Shown here one piece after another: positions 1 through 7,985 of a stretch of 20,118 nucleotides of DNA. The stretch is taken from assembly GCA_021807065.1 (NCBI GenBank), contig JAKAPO010000009.1, positions 1 through 20,118 of the forward strand, given 5' to 3'. Both the position numbers and the translations under genes were made by a program. Position 1 is the stretch's first letter; each line of letters begins with the position of its first letter. The notes under the pieces are model-generated. The model ran no database searches, was not told the DNA's origin, and saw only the letters and a list, made by a program, of their open reading frames with translations. Source of the DNA: a bacterium. Its GTDB lineage: Bacteria > Vulcanimicrobiota > Vulcanimicrobiia > Vulcanimicrobiales > Vulcanimicrobiaceae.

Positions 1-2
1 GA

Positions 3-29
3 TCTGGCGAGCGGAGGCCGGAACGATGA
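3..29 (+). CDS. C-terminal tail of an upstream gene, probably rsmH (mraW)
   Basis: Only the last eight codons are inside the window. They end in a TGA at 27-29 that overlaps the ftsL ATG as ATGA. The tail SGERRPER is basic and uninformative. The rsmH guess comes only from position: rsmH (16S rRNA m4C1402 methyltransferase) normally sits directly before ftsL in dcw clusters. The matching 4-nt overlap style of the downstream genes supports a real coding end here. Confidence 0.35.
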   Translation, partial: SGERRPER

Positions 30-430
30 CCGCGCACGCTTTGGCAACCGCCCCGCGCATACGCAATCCTCGCGCCGCCCGTGCCGCGACGCACCGCCGC
101 ATCGTCGCCCAACAGCGAAACCGCTACGCTGCGGTGCGCAAGGTGACGCTGTGCATCGTTGGCGTGATGCTGGTGCTGCTTGCCGAGGTCTTGCTCACCG
201 CGAATATCACCGCGCTCTCCTATTCGGTCGACCGCGCTCACGCCAGGCGTGCCGCCCTGGAACTGCAGACGGCCAGACTCGACGATCAGATCGATGCTCT
301 CACTTCGGACGACCGGCTCGCCGCCGTTGCCGCGAAGCTGGGCATGGTGCAACCGCAGCGCTTCGTGCGGGTGAGCCTCGAACCGCCGCAACGCCAGGCA
401 AATCCGCTGGCCTTCCTGCCGCTGAGGTGA
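26..430 (+). CDS. ftsL: Cell division protein FtsL (FtsL/DivIC family)
   Basis: A 134-residue bitopic membrane protein of the divisome; FtsL with its partners activates the FtsW-FtsI septal synthase. The N-terminus (about 1-40) is cytoplasmic and Arg/Ala-rich. One membrane helix spans roughly residues 41-64. A short coiled coil follows (about 65-95, DRAHARRAALELQTARLDDQ), then the family-typical segment DDRLAAVAAKLGMVQPQRFV. Sequence identity in this family is low, so the call rests on size, architecture, the LGM motif and its place directly before ftsI. The ATG at 26 is preceded by GGAGG at 13-17 and overlaps the preceding stop as ATGA, which fixes the start. Confidence 0.9.
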   Translation: MTAHALATAPRIRNPRAARAATHRRIVAQQRNRYAAVRKVTLCIVGVMLVLLAEVLLTANITALSYSVDRAHARRAALELQTARLDDQIDALTSDDRLAAVAAKLGMVQPQRFVRVSLEPPQRQANPLAFLPLR

Positions 431-441
431 GGAACTTCTGA

Positions 442-2184
442 GTGCACAGGCGCGCGTTCACGCGCGTGACGCCGGTTCGGGCGAAAATCTTCTTTTTCGT
501 CTGCTTCGCGATGGCGCTGTATCTGGTCTGGCGCTTGTACGACGTGCAAGTGCTGCACGGACCGGTCTTTGCCCGCGACGCGCTGAATCAGCGGACCCGG
601 GTCGTGATGGTTGCGGGGCATCGGGGATCGATCCTCGACCGTGACGGCAATACGCTCGTGCGCTCGCTTCCGTCGGAGTCGATTTACGTCGATCCGCAGC
701 AGGTCACGAACATGCGCGAGGTCATCGCGAAACTCGGTGCCATCGCCGGACCGCTCGACACGCAGACCGTCGGTCTTCTCCACGATCCGCGGGCGCAGTT
801 CGTGTACATCGCGCGGAAGGTTCCGTACGACGTCGCGCAGCGCGTCGGCGCTCTCGATTTACCGGGCGTCTTTCTCCAGCACGAAGTTACCGGACGGCGC
901 GTCGATATCGTCGGGACGCTGGCTTCAACGGTAATCGGCTACGTCGGCACCGACGAGAACGGTCTGGCCGGCGTCGAGTACGCGTACGACGACGTCCTGC
1001 GCGGTCTGTTCGGAAAAGTGCTCGTGCAGGAAGACGATTTGGGGCAACCGATTCCATTCGCGCGTGAAGACGTGGTCAAACCCGCCGTCGACGGTCTCTC
1101 GGTGGAGTTAACGCTGGATTCGTACCTGCAGTTTGCGGCGCAGCACGCGCTGCAAGAGCAGATGCGGCGCTACCACGCCGCCGACGGCACCGCGATCGTG
1201 ATGGACCCGCGGACGGGCGAGGTGCTGGCGATGGCCAACCTCCCCGACTTCGATCCCAACCATTGGGAGAGCGCGAGCGCGAACGCCCAGCGCGACCGCG
1301 CGATTCAAGACGCCTATGAACCGGGCTCGACCTACAAGCTGGTCACCGCCGCGGCGGCGCTGACCTCGGGACGGGTGACGCTCTCGTCGCGCTTCCCGGC
1401 GCGCAACGCGATCGAGGTGGGCGGCTGGACGATTCACAACGCCGACGACGCGATGCCGCTGGTGGGGAGCAGCGAGACGCTGGAAGAGATCGTGGAGTAC
1501 TCGCACAACGTCGGTGCGGCCGAGGTGGGGATCCGGACCGGTGCGGCGGCATTCTACGCGATGGAGCGCCGGGCGGGATTCGGCGAGCCGACCGGCATTG
1601 GGCTGGGGGGCGAGAATCCGGGGATCGTACCGCCGCCCTCGCAGTGGAGCGCGCCGTCTCTGGCGACGATGTCGTTCGGGCAAGGGGTAGCGGTGACGCC
1701 GCTGCAGTTGACGCGCTACTACTGCGCGATCGCCAACGGCGGGCTGCTGATGCGGCCGCTGCTGGTGAAGGCCTACGTGGATTCCTCGGGTCAGGTGGTG
1801 CGCACTTTTCACCCGCAGGTGGTGCGGCGGGTCTTCTCGCCGGAGGTCGCGGCGCAGCTGCGCTCGTTCCTGCGGGCGGTGGTGCTGCACGGGACCGGCG
1901 ATCCGACCGCGCAGCTTCCCGGCTACGAGACGGCCGGAAAGACCGGAACGTCACAGATGGCCGAGAATGGAGTCTACGAGCCGGGAGCCTACTCGGCATC
2001 GTTCATCGGCATGATTCCCTACGACCATCCGCGCTACGTCATCTACGTGAAACTCGATCGCCCCGTCGGTTCCTACTACGGTGCCGAGGTCGCCGCGCCC
2101 GCGTTCGTCAAGATCGCGCGCGCCGCAATGCTGCGCGATGGTGTGTTACCCCACAGCGCGAGCGTTGCCCATTCTTCTCTCTGA
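442..2184 (+). CDS. ftsI: Septal class B penicillin-binding protein FtsI/PBP3 (peptidoglycan D,D-transpeptidase)
   Basis: Cross-links septal peptidoglycan as the partner of FtsW. 580 residues: one N-terminal membrane anchor (about 15-33), the PBP dimerisation region starting with HRGSILDRDGN near 59-69, then the transpeptidase domain. The three active-site motifs are present: S296-T-Y-K299 (nucleophile and general base), S354-H-N356 (SxN) and K500-T-G-T503. There is no C-terminal PASTA repeat, so it is the short Gram-negative-like form. The start is GTG at 442, 11 nt after the ftsL stop, with GAGGTGAGGA at 424-433 as ribosome binding site. Its end overlaps the start of murE. The transpeptidase part (about 1190-1930) uses more CTG, GTG and GGG codons than its neighbours, by eye. 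Confidence 0.96.
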   Translation: MHRRAFTRVTPVRAKIFFFVCFAMALYLVWRLYDVQVLHGPVFARDALNQRTRVVMVAGHRGSILDRDGNTLVRSLPSESIYVDPQQVTNMREVIAKLGAIAGPLDTQTVGLLHDPRAQFVYIARKVPYDVAQRVGALDLPGVFLQHEVTGRRVDIVGTLASTVIGYVGTDENGLAGVEYAYDDVLRGLFGKVLVQEDDLGQPIPFAREDVVKPAVDGLSVELTLDSYLQFAAQHALQEQMRRYHAADGTAIVMDPRTGEVLAMANLPDFDPNHWESASANAQRDRAIQDAYEPGSTYKLVTAAAALTSGRVTLSSRFPARNAIEVGGWTIHNADDAMPLVGSSETLEEIVEYSHNVGAAEVGIRTGAAAFYAMERRAGFGEPTGIGLGGENPGIVPPPSQWSAPSLATMSFGQGVAVTPLQLTRYYCAIANGGLLMRPLLVKAYVDSSGQVVRTFHPQVVRRVFSPEVAAQLRSFLRAVVLHGTGDPTAQLPGYETAGKTGTSQMAENGVYEPGAYSASFIGMIPYDHPRYVIYVKLDRPVGSYYGAEVAAPAFVKIARAAMLRDGVLPHSASVAHSSL

Positions 2185-3610
2185 ACTGGTTGCGCGGCTG
2201 CCGAACGCGCGCGTCCGAGGCGAGATCGCCGGCGTTGCCATCGACGCAATCGCCGCAGACTCTCGCGAGGTTGTGCCCGGGGCGCTCTTCGTTGCGCTGC
2301 GCGGCGAGCACGTCGACGGACACGATTTCGTCGGGCAGGCCGTAGCAGACGGTGCGGCTGCGGTCGTTGTGGAAGCCGGCAGGAACCACAGACCGCTTGC
2401 CGTTCCAGCGCTCGGAGTAGCGGATACGCGGCGCGCGCTCTCTGCGCTCGCCGCGGCCTTTCATGGCCACCCTTCACTGACGCTCGACGTCGTCGGCGTC
2501 ACCGGAACGAACGGTAAGACGACGACGACGCGTATGATCGCTTCGATCTTCAACGCGGCACAGATTCGTTGCGGCGTCATCGGTACGGTCGGGGCCGAGT
2601 GTGCGGGGCGTACCTGGCAGCTGGCGAACACGACGCCGCTTCCGCAACACCTCCACGCCGTGCTCGCCGGTATGCGCGACGCCGGGGCGCGGGCGGTCGC
2701 TATGGAGGTGAGCTCGCATGCGCTCGCGCTCGCTCGCGTCGAGGATGTGCGATTTCGCTGCGCCGTGCTGACGAACGTAACTCGCGACCATCTCGACTTT
2801 CACGGCTCGCGGGAGGCATACGCCGCGGCGAAACGTCATCTCTTCGAGATGGCCGAGTCGGCAGTGCTCAACTTCGACGACGAGTACGGTGCGCGTTGGG
2901 CCGCTGAGGTAAAACAGCGCGTCCCGACGATGAGCTACGCGATGCACGCGAATGCGGACGTTGTCGCGCGGAACGTCGAGCTGCACGCCGAGGGCAGTAC
3001 GTTCATCACGGGCGAGACGGCGTTCACTCTGAACCTTCCCGCGCGCTTCAACGTAGTCAACGCGCTCGCGGCGATTGCGGTGGCGCGCATGCACGGGATC
3101 GACGATGCGACGAGCGCCCGCGGACTTGAAGCGCTGACGCACGTACCGGGGCGGATGGAGCGCGTGGCGAACACGGCGGGCATCGATGTGGTCGTCGATT
3201 ACGCGCACACCCCCGACGCGTTGGAGCAGGCACTGCGCGCGCTGCGTGAAACCGCACGCGGGTCCGTTGCCGTCGTCTTTGGCTGCGGTGGCGACCGCGA
3301 TCGCAGCAAGCGACCGGAGATGGGACGTATCGCGGCGCAGCTTGCCGACCGGATCTACGTTACGAGCGATAATCCACGCAGCGAAGAGCCTCAGGCGATC
3401 GTTGCGGAGATCGAGACGGGCATCGGCGAGCGAGTGCACACCGTCGAAGTCGATCGCCGCGCCGCAATCGAGCGCGCAGTGCGCGAGGCGCAGCCCGGTG
3501 ACGTCGTGCTCGTCGCAGGCAAAGGACACGAGATCTATCAGATCGTCGGCGATCGCACCCTGCCGTTCGACGATGCAGCGGTAGCGCGCGAAGCGCTCGA
3601 GCGGCGATGA
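2138..3610 (+). CDS. murE: UDP-MurNAc-L-Ala-D-Glu:meso-diaminopimelate ligase MurE
   Basis: Cytoplasmic ATP-dependent ligase that adds the third stem-peptide residue. About 490 residues with the usual three Mur-ligase domains. It has the P-loop GTNGKT at 123-128, NTTPLPQHL for substrate contact, EVSSHALAL near 190-198, and D411-N-P-R414. The DNPR form is the known signature for meso-diaminopimelate rather than lysine. GKGHEIYQI near the C-terminus is also typical. The start is uncertain. ATG 2138 overlaps ftsI by 47 nt. TTG 2165 (LPILLSELV) would overlap by 20 nt and better matches the usual short N-terminus; neither has an obvious Shine-Dalgarno. The stop overlaps murF as ATGA. Confidence 0.96.
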   Translation: MVCYPTARALPILLSELVARLPNARVRGEIAGVAIDAIAADSREVVPGALFVALRGEHVDGHDFVGQAVADGAAAVVVEAGRNHRPLAVPALGVADTRRALSALAAAFHGHPSLTLDVVGVTGTNGKTTTTRMIASIFNAAQIRCGVIGTVGAECAGRTWQLANTTPLPQHLHAVLAGMRDAGARAVAMEVSSHALALARVEDVRFRCAVLTNVTRDHLDFHGSREAYAAAKRHLFEMAESAVLNFDDEYGARWAAEVKQRVPTMSYAMHANADVVARNVELHAEGSTFITGETAFTLNLPARFNVVNALAAIAVARMHGIDDATSARGLEALTHVPGRMERVANTAGIDVVVDYAHTPDALEQALRALRETARGSVAVVFGCGGDRDRSKRPEMGRIAAQLADRIYVTSDNPRSEEPQAIVAEIETGIGERVHTVEVDRRAAIERAVREAQPGDVVLVAGKGHEIYQIVGDRTLPFDDAAVAREALERR

Positions 3611-5004
3611 GCATCACGTTTGAAGAAGCAGTGCGCGTCACCGGCGCACGCGTCGTCGAGGAGCAACGGCGGCCACGGGAGCTGCGCGTCACCACCGACA
3701 CGCGAACGTTGCGCTCCGGCGACACGTTCTTGGCATTGCACGGCGGGCGATTCGACGGACATGACTTCGCAGCACAAGCCGTTGCCAAAGGAGCGAGCGC
3801 GCTCGTGCTCGACCGCGCGGAGGCGGTGCCGGAAGGCGTCGCGGTCTTGCTCGTGCCGGATACGCGCACAGCGTACATGGCGCTGGCGGGCGCGGCGCGG
3901 CGGCACTTCTCCGCTGACGTGATCGCGATCACCGGCAGCACCGGGAAAACGACGGTCAAGGTATTGCTCAAGCAACTGTTTACCGCGGCGGGCACTCGCG
4001 CGATCGCGTCGCCGGCAAACGAAAATAACGAAATCGGCGTCTCGAAGCTGCTGCTCGCTGCGTCCGAGGATCGATACGACGTCGTCGTCGTCGAGATCGG
4101 CGCACGCTACCCCGACGACGTCGCAAAACTCGCCGCCGTGGCGTTGCCCGATGTCGGCGTGCTCACGAATATCGGCGAAGCGCACCTCGAGATCATGGGT
4201 TCGCGCGAGCAGCTCGAGGAGGCGAAGTGGTCGCTTTTCTCCACCGGCGCTCGGTCGGTGCTGAATCTGGACGACGAAGCCTCTCGGCGCCGAGCGCCGT
4301 CGCTCGAGCGTGCTCCCGCGTGGTTCCTTGCGGCGCAAACGCTCCCCGTGCCGTTGCCGGCAGGGCGCCTATGCGCCGTACTCGGCACGCAAACGTTGCT
4401 CGTAGCCGACGGGATGAACCGGAAAGCGGAGCACGCGATCGACGTGCGGCTTCCGGGCGCGTACAATCGTTCGAATCTCGCGGCAGCGATCGCTGCGGCG
4501 ATCGAGGTGGGGAGCTTCGACGACGCCGAGCGTCGCGAGAAGATTCTCGCGGCGATCGGCGATCTCGTGCTGCCCAAAGGGCGCTACGAACGCATCCCGC
4601 TCGCGCACGGGCTGCGGCTCATCTACGATGCGTACAACGCGAATCCGTCGGGAACGATCGCCGCTCTCGAGGCGTTCGCACAGGAGGGGGCGTCACGCCG
4701 CATCGCGGTGCTCTCGAGTATGGCCGAGCTCGGTGTCGAATCGGAGGCACTGCACGAACGCGTTGGAGAACGCGCGGCGGCAACCGCCGATTGGCTGCTT
4801 GTCGGCGGCGAGTACGCGCAGGCGCTCGCACGGGGCGCGCGCCGCGGCGGGCTTGCGCCGGAGCGCATCGTCGTGTTCGGGTCGAATGCCGAGGCGGCGG
4901 ACTGGTTACGGGAACACGCACGGCATGACGACCTCGTGCTGCTCAAGGGCTCCCGCAAGTATCAATTGGAGGAGATCGTCGAGCGGTTGAGAGCGGCATC
5001 GTGA
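3607..5004 (+). CDS. murF: UDP-MurNAc-tripeptide:D-Ala-D-Ala ligase MurF
   Basis: Adds the D-Ala-D-Ala dipeptide made by Ddl, completing the UDP-MurNAc-pentapeptide in the cytoplasm. 465 residues, normal for the family. Motifs seen are the P-loop GSTGKTT at 110-116, the NENNEIGVSKLLL stretch after it, VLTNIGEAHLEIMGS in the central domain, YDAYNANPSG at 340-349 and the C-terminal LLKGSRKYQLEEIV. ATG 3607 overlaps the murE stop as ATGA, and the stop at 5002-5004 overlaps the next GTG as GTGA, so both ends are well fixed. Translation is presumably coupled to both neighbours. Confidence 0.97.
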   Translation: MSITFEEAVRVTGARVVEEQRRPRELRVTTDTRTLRSGDTFLALHGGRFDGHDFAAQAVAKGASALVLDRAEAVPEGVAVLLVPDTRTAYMALAGAARRHFSADVIAITGSTGKTTVKVLLKQLFTAAGTRAIASPANENNEIGVSKLLLAASEDRYDVVVVEIGARYPDDVAKLAAVALPDVGVLTNIGEAHLEIMGSREQLEEAKWSLFSTGARSVLNLDDEASRRRAPSLERAPAWFLAAQTLPVPLPAGRLCAVLGTQTLLVADGMNRKAEHAIDVRLPGAYNRSNLAAAIAAAIEVGSFDDAERREKILAAIGDLVLPKGRYERIPLAHGLRLIYDAYNANPSGTIAALEAFAQEGASRRIAVLSSMAELGVESEALHERVGERAAATADWLLVGGEYAQALARGARRGGLAPERIVVFGSNAEAADWLREHARHDDLVLLKGSRKYQLEEIVERLRAAS

Positions 5005-5714
5005 TACGTCCGCTGGCGGTGACGCGCGAACATCTCCCGGCCGGGATCGTTGCGATCCCCATACGAACGCGCCTCGTGCGAGCCGGCGACGATCTTGCGG
5101 AGCTCGTTGCAGAGGCTATCGCGGGCACCGCGCGCAGCGACGACGTCATCGCAGTCTCGGAAACGGCCCTCGCGATCGCTCAAGGCGAGTTCGTCGTGGC
5201 CGAGCACGTACGCCCGTCGCGCCTCGCGTACGCGCTGTCGCGCCGTGCCGGAGCGCTCGCTACCGTAAACCAGCCGGAGTCGCTCCAGATCGTGATCGAT
5301 CGGGTCGGTGCTCGTAAAGTCCTCCTCTCCGCGTTCAGGCACGTCATCGGACGCCTGCGCGGACGCCGCGGCGTCTTCTACGAATGTATGGGCGACGCTA
5401 TTACGGCGATCGACGGCTACACCGGCACGCTTCCGCCGTACGAGCGTGCGATCGTCTTCGCGCCACGCGAACCGGACGCGTTCGCATGCGAGGTACGCGC
5501 GCGAACCGGTGTTGCATGCGCGGTCGTCGACGCGAACGACCTCGAGCGAGCGAAGGTTCTCGGCGCAAGCCCGGAGGTGGACCGGGAGATCGTCGAGCGC
5601 GCGCTGCTGGGGAATCCGCACGGCAACGGCGACGAACAGACGCCGATCGTCGTCCTGAAATGGCGCGGCGCCGGCCGCAATCCGCTCGTCCGCAGCGCCG
5701 AGCCTATAGCATGA
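5001..5714 (+). CDS. Coenzyme F420-0:L-glutamate ligase (CofE)-like protein of unknown substrate
   Basis: A 237-residue protein, predicted soluble, embedded between murF and mraY with GTGA and ATGA overlaps on both sides. It shows the layout of CofE-like (F420_ligase, PF01996-type) proteins: an N-terminal PIRTRLVRAGDDLAELVAEA segment (20-39), DDVIAVSETALAIAQGE (47-63), a central GVFYECMGDAITAIDGY stretch (124-140), VVDANDLERAKVLG (175-188), and NPHGNGDEQTP (205-215), which resembles the NPxGQxxEQTP ending of bacterial homologues. Canonical CofE adds gamma-linked glutamates to F420-0. Here nothing else for F420 is visible. The operon position instead points to a step on a peptidoglycan precursor or to regulation of it; that is inference. 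Family assignment is from memory of motifs, with good but not complete confidence. Confidence 0.75.
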   Translation: MIRPLAVTREHLPAGIVAIPIRTRLVRAGDDLAELVAEAIAGTARSDDVIAVSETALAIAQGEFVVAEHVRPSRLAYALSRRAGALATVNQPESLQIVIDRVGARKVLLSAFRHVIGRLRGRRGVFYECMGDAITAIDGYTGTLPPYERAIVFAPREPDAFACEVRARTGVACAVVDANDLERAKVLGASPEVDREIVERALLGNPHGNGDEQTPIVVLKWRGAGRNPLVRSAEPIA

Positions 5715-6682
5715 CGCCGAGTGCGCTCCTTACGCTTCTCTGGCAGATCGCCGCTGGGTTCGCAATTGCGCTCGCCACAGGTGTGCCGCTCCTCCTGCTC
5801 CTGCGGCGGCTGCAGTTCAAGCAGACGGCGTACGAAGATGCACCGAAAACGCATCGGGAGAAGACGGGTACGCCGACGATGGGTGGCATCGCCATCCTCG
5901 CGGCGGTCGCCGCCGGCGTGCTCGTCTCGCGCGGCGGTTCCGCGGCTGCTTTCGCGGTTCTCGTCTTCGGCTGCGCCGCCGTCGGCTTCATCGACGATTT
6001 TCTCGGCATTCGCAAAGGACGCAATGCCGGGCTGCGCGCGCGCACGAAATTCCTCGCAACGGCTCTTGTCGGTGCGATCTTCCTGCGCATGGCCTCGAAT
6101 GCGGGCTTCAGCGACGCGATCGTTCACACGCAACATTTCAATCTGATCGTCCCGCACTGGGCCTGGATCGTGCTCGGGATCCTCGCGGTCACGGGCGCCG
6201 TTCATGCCGTCAATCTCACCGACGGACTCGACGGCCTTGCGGCGGGCGCGATGGTTCCGCCGCTCTACGTCTTGGTTATTCCCGCGCTCGCCGCGGGACT
6301 TGACGAGAGCGGTCGCAACACGATCGTCTCGTTTGCGATTGGAGGATGCCTGGGTTTTCTCGTTTACAACCGCTACCCGGCACGGATGTTCATGGGAGAC
6401 ACCGGGTCGCTCGCGCTCGGTGCGCTCCTCGCCGGCGCCGCGATCCTCGACGGCGAGATGCTCCTGCTCCTGATTGTCGGCGGGCTGTTCGTGGCCGAGG
6501 CGCTTTCCGTCATGCTGCAGGTAGGCTATTACAAAGTGACGGGTGGACGGCGAATTCTTTTGATGAGCCCGCTCCACCATCATTTCGAACTCGCCGGTTG
6601 GCCCGAGCGCACGGTAACGTTCTGCTTCTGGCTCGCATCGATGATTTGTTCTGTGATAGGATGGGCTATCGTCTATGTTTGA
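5711..6682 (+). CDS. mraY: Phospho-MurNAc-pentapeptide translocase MraY
   Basis: Integral membrane enzyme that transfers phospho-MurNAc-pentapeptide to undecaprenyl phosphate, making lipid I. 323 residues with about ten hydrophobic helices. Signature motifs: GTPTMGGIA (53-61), the catalytic Asp pair in GFIDDF (D95, D96), NLTDGLDGLAAG (168-179), FMGDTGSLALGA (227-238), and the histidine motif PLHHHFEL (287-294) followed by GWPER. ATG 5711 overlaps the previous stop as ATGA; an open frame continues upstream, but only this start gives the normal N-terminus. Its stop lies 8 nt inside murD. Confidence 0.97.
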   Translation: MTPSALLTLLWQIAAGFAIALATGVPLLLLLRRLQFKQTAYEDAPKTHREKTGTPTMGGIAILAAVAAGVLVSRGGSAAAFAVLVFGCAAVGFIDDFLGIRKGRNAGLRARTKFLATALVGAIFLRMASNAGFSDAIVHTQHFNLIVPHWAWIVLGILAVTGAVHAVNLTDGLDGLAAGAMVPPLYVLVIPALAAGLDESGRNTIVSFAIGGCLGFLVYNRYPARMFMGDTGSLALGALLAGAAILDGEMLLLLIVGGLFVAEALSVMLQVGYYKVTGGRRILLMSPLHHHFELAGWPERTVTFCFWLASMICSVIGWAIVYV

Positions 6683-7985
6683 TCGCGAGACCGCAGTGGT
6701 CATCGGGCTCGGAAAGAGCGGGCTCGCAGCGGCTAAGGCGCTGCGAGCGAACGGAGCCCGCGTGATCGCGACCGACGAGAAGCCGCGCGAAGCGTTGAGC
6801 GGTGCCATCGCAGCATCCGAGAATGCTGGAGCGCGCTTCGTCAGCGCCGGCATGCTCGCGGACGCTTTGGCCGGCGTGACGCTTGCGGTGCTCTCTCCCG
6901 GCGTCCCGCCGAAATCGGCGGTGCTCCAAATCGTTCGCGATGCAAAGATTCCGGTCGTCGGCGAGATCGAGTTGGCGTATCGCCTCTGCGCCGGTCCGAT
7001 CATTGCGGTTACCGGAACGAAAGGGAAATCGACGACGACCGCGCTCATCTGCCACATGTTGCGAGCGTGCGGCCGCGACGTCCGCGTCGGCGGCAATATC
7101 GGCGATCCGCTGATCGAGCAAGTCGCCGGAGCCGGGCCGCACACGTGGTGCGTTGCGGAAGTCTCGTCGTTTCAATTAGAAACGATCGTGCAGTTCCGGC
7201 CGCGTATCTCGGTCGTGCTCAACGTGGCGCCCGACCATCTGGATCGTTACCGCTCGATGGAGGAGTATACCGCGGCGAAGTTCCGGATCTTCGAGAATCA
7301 AGCGAATGGTGATACGGCGATTATCAACCTCGACGATCCGCTGCTCGGCGCACTCGTGCCTCGTCTCGAACGTCGAGGATTGGCGATCCGAGGATATAGG
7401 GTACGCGACGTCGAGGCGTTGATCGGCCGCGCCGGCATTCCGCTCGCCGGCGAACACAACGTGCGCAACGTAGCGGCGGCGCTGCTGGCCGCGGCGGCGG
7501 CGGGATGTGGTCTCGAGAGAGCTCGCGAGGCGACGCGCAGCTTCACCGCGCTGCCGCATCGCCTGCAAGAGGTTGCCCAGATCGACGGCATCCTGTACGT
7601 CGACGACTCGAAGGCCACGAACCCGCAAGCGACCATCGCCGCGCTGAGTTCCTACGAGCGCCCGATCGTGCTAATCGCCGGGGGACGAGCGAAGGGAACG
7701 GATTTCCGCGAGCTCGGCGCGGCCATACGAGCTCGTGCCAAGGCACTCATCGTCATCGGAGAATCTGCACCGGTGCTGGCCGGCCTCGCAGGCAATATCC
7801 CCGGCGAGAGCGCCTCCTCGATGGAAGACGCGCTTGCACGTGCGCGGCGCTACGCGCATTCGGGCGACGTCGTACTGCTCTCGCCGGCATGCGCCTCATT
7901 CGACATGTTTGGCTCGGCAGAGGAACGCGGCGAACGTTTCGCGCGAGCGGTTCGCTCGCTGCAAGAGACCGTCCATGCGCAGTAG
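6675..7985 (+). CDS. murD: UDP-MurNAc-L-alanine:D-glutamate ligase MurD
   Basis: Adds D-glutamate, the second stem-peptide residue, in the cytoplasm. 436 residues. The N-terminal Rossmann-like domain begins VVIGLGKSGLAAAKAL. The P-loop is GTKGKSTT at 114-121. EVSSFQLETI and NVAPDHLDRY follow in the central domain. The C-terminal domain has DDSKATNPQAT, GGRAKGTDF and SPACASFDMFGSAEERGERF, which is highly characteristic of MurD. ATG 6675 overlaps the mraY end by 8 nt, and the 3' end overlaps ftsW by 11 nt. Confidence 0.97.
   Translation: MFDRETAVVIGLGKSGLAAAKALRANGARVIATDEKPREALSGAIAASENAGARFVSAGMLADALAGVTLAVLSPGVPPKSAVLQIVRDAKIPVVGEIELAYRLCAGPIIAVTGTKGKSTTTALICHMLRACGRDVRVGGNIGDPLIEQVAGAGPHTWCVAEVSSFQLETIVQFRPRISVVLNVAPDHLDRYRSMEEYTAAKFRIFENQANGDTAIINLDDPLLGALVPRLERRGLAIRGYRVRDVEALIGRAGIPLAGEHNVRNVAAALLAAAAAGCGLERAREATRSFTALPHRLQEVAQIDGILYVDDSKATNPQATIAALSSYERPIVLIAGGRAKGTDFRELGAAIRARAKALIVIGESAPVLAGLAGNIPGESASSMEDALARARRYAHSGDVVLLSPACASFDMFGSAEERGERFARAVRSLQETVHAQ

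Noticed and set aside
5384..5710. 109-residue N-terminal extension of MraY
   Set aside because: Arg-rich translation of the CofE-like gene in another frame; ATG 5711 gives the standard MraY N-terminus.
5417..7144. 575-codon open frame on the minus strand
   Set aside because: Antisense to the CofE-like gene, mraY and murD, which all have clear motifs and overlapping junctions; long antisense frames are common in GC-rich DNA.
7735..7974. 80-residue N-terminal extension of FtsW
   Set aside because: It lies inside murD, is not membrane-like and does not resemble any FtsW N-terminus; ATG 7975 gives the normal length.
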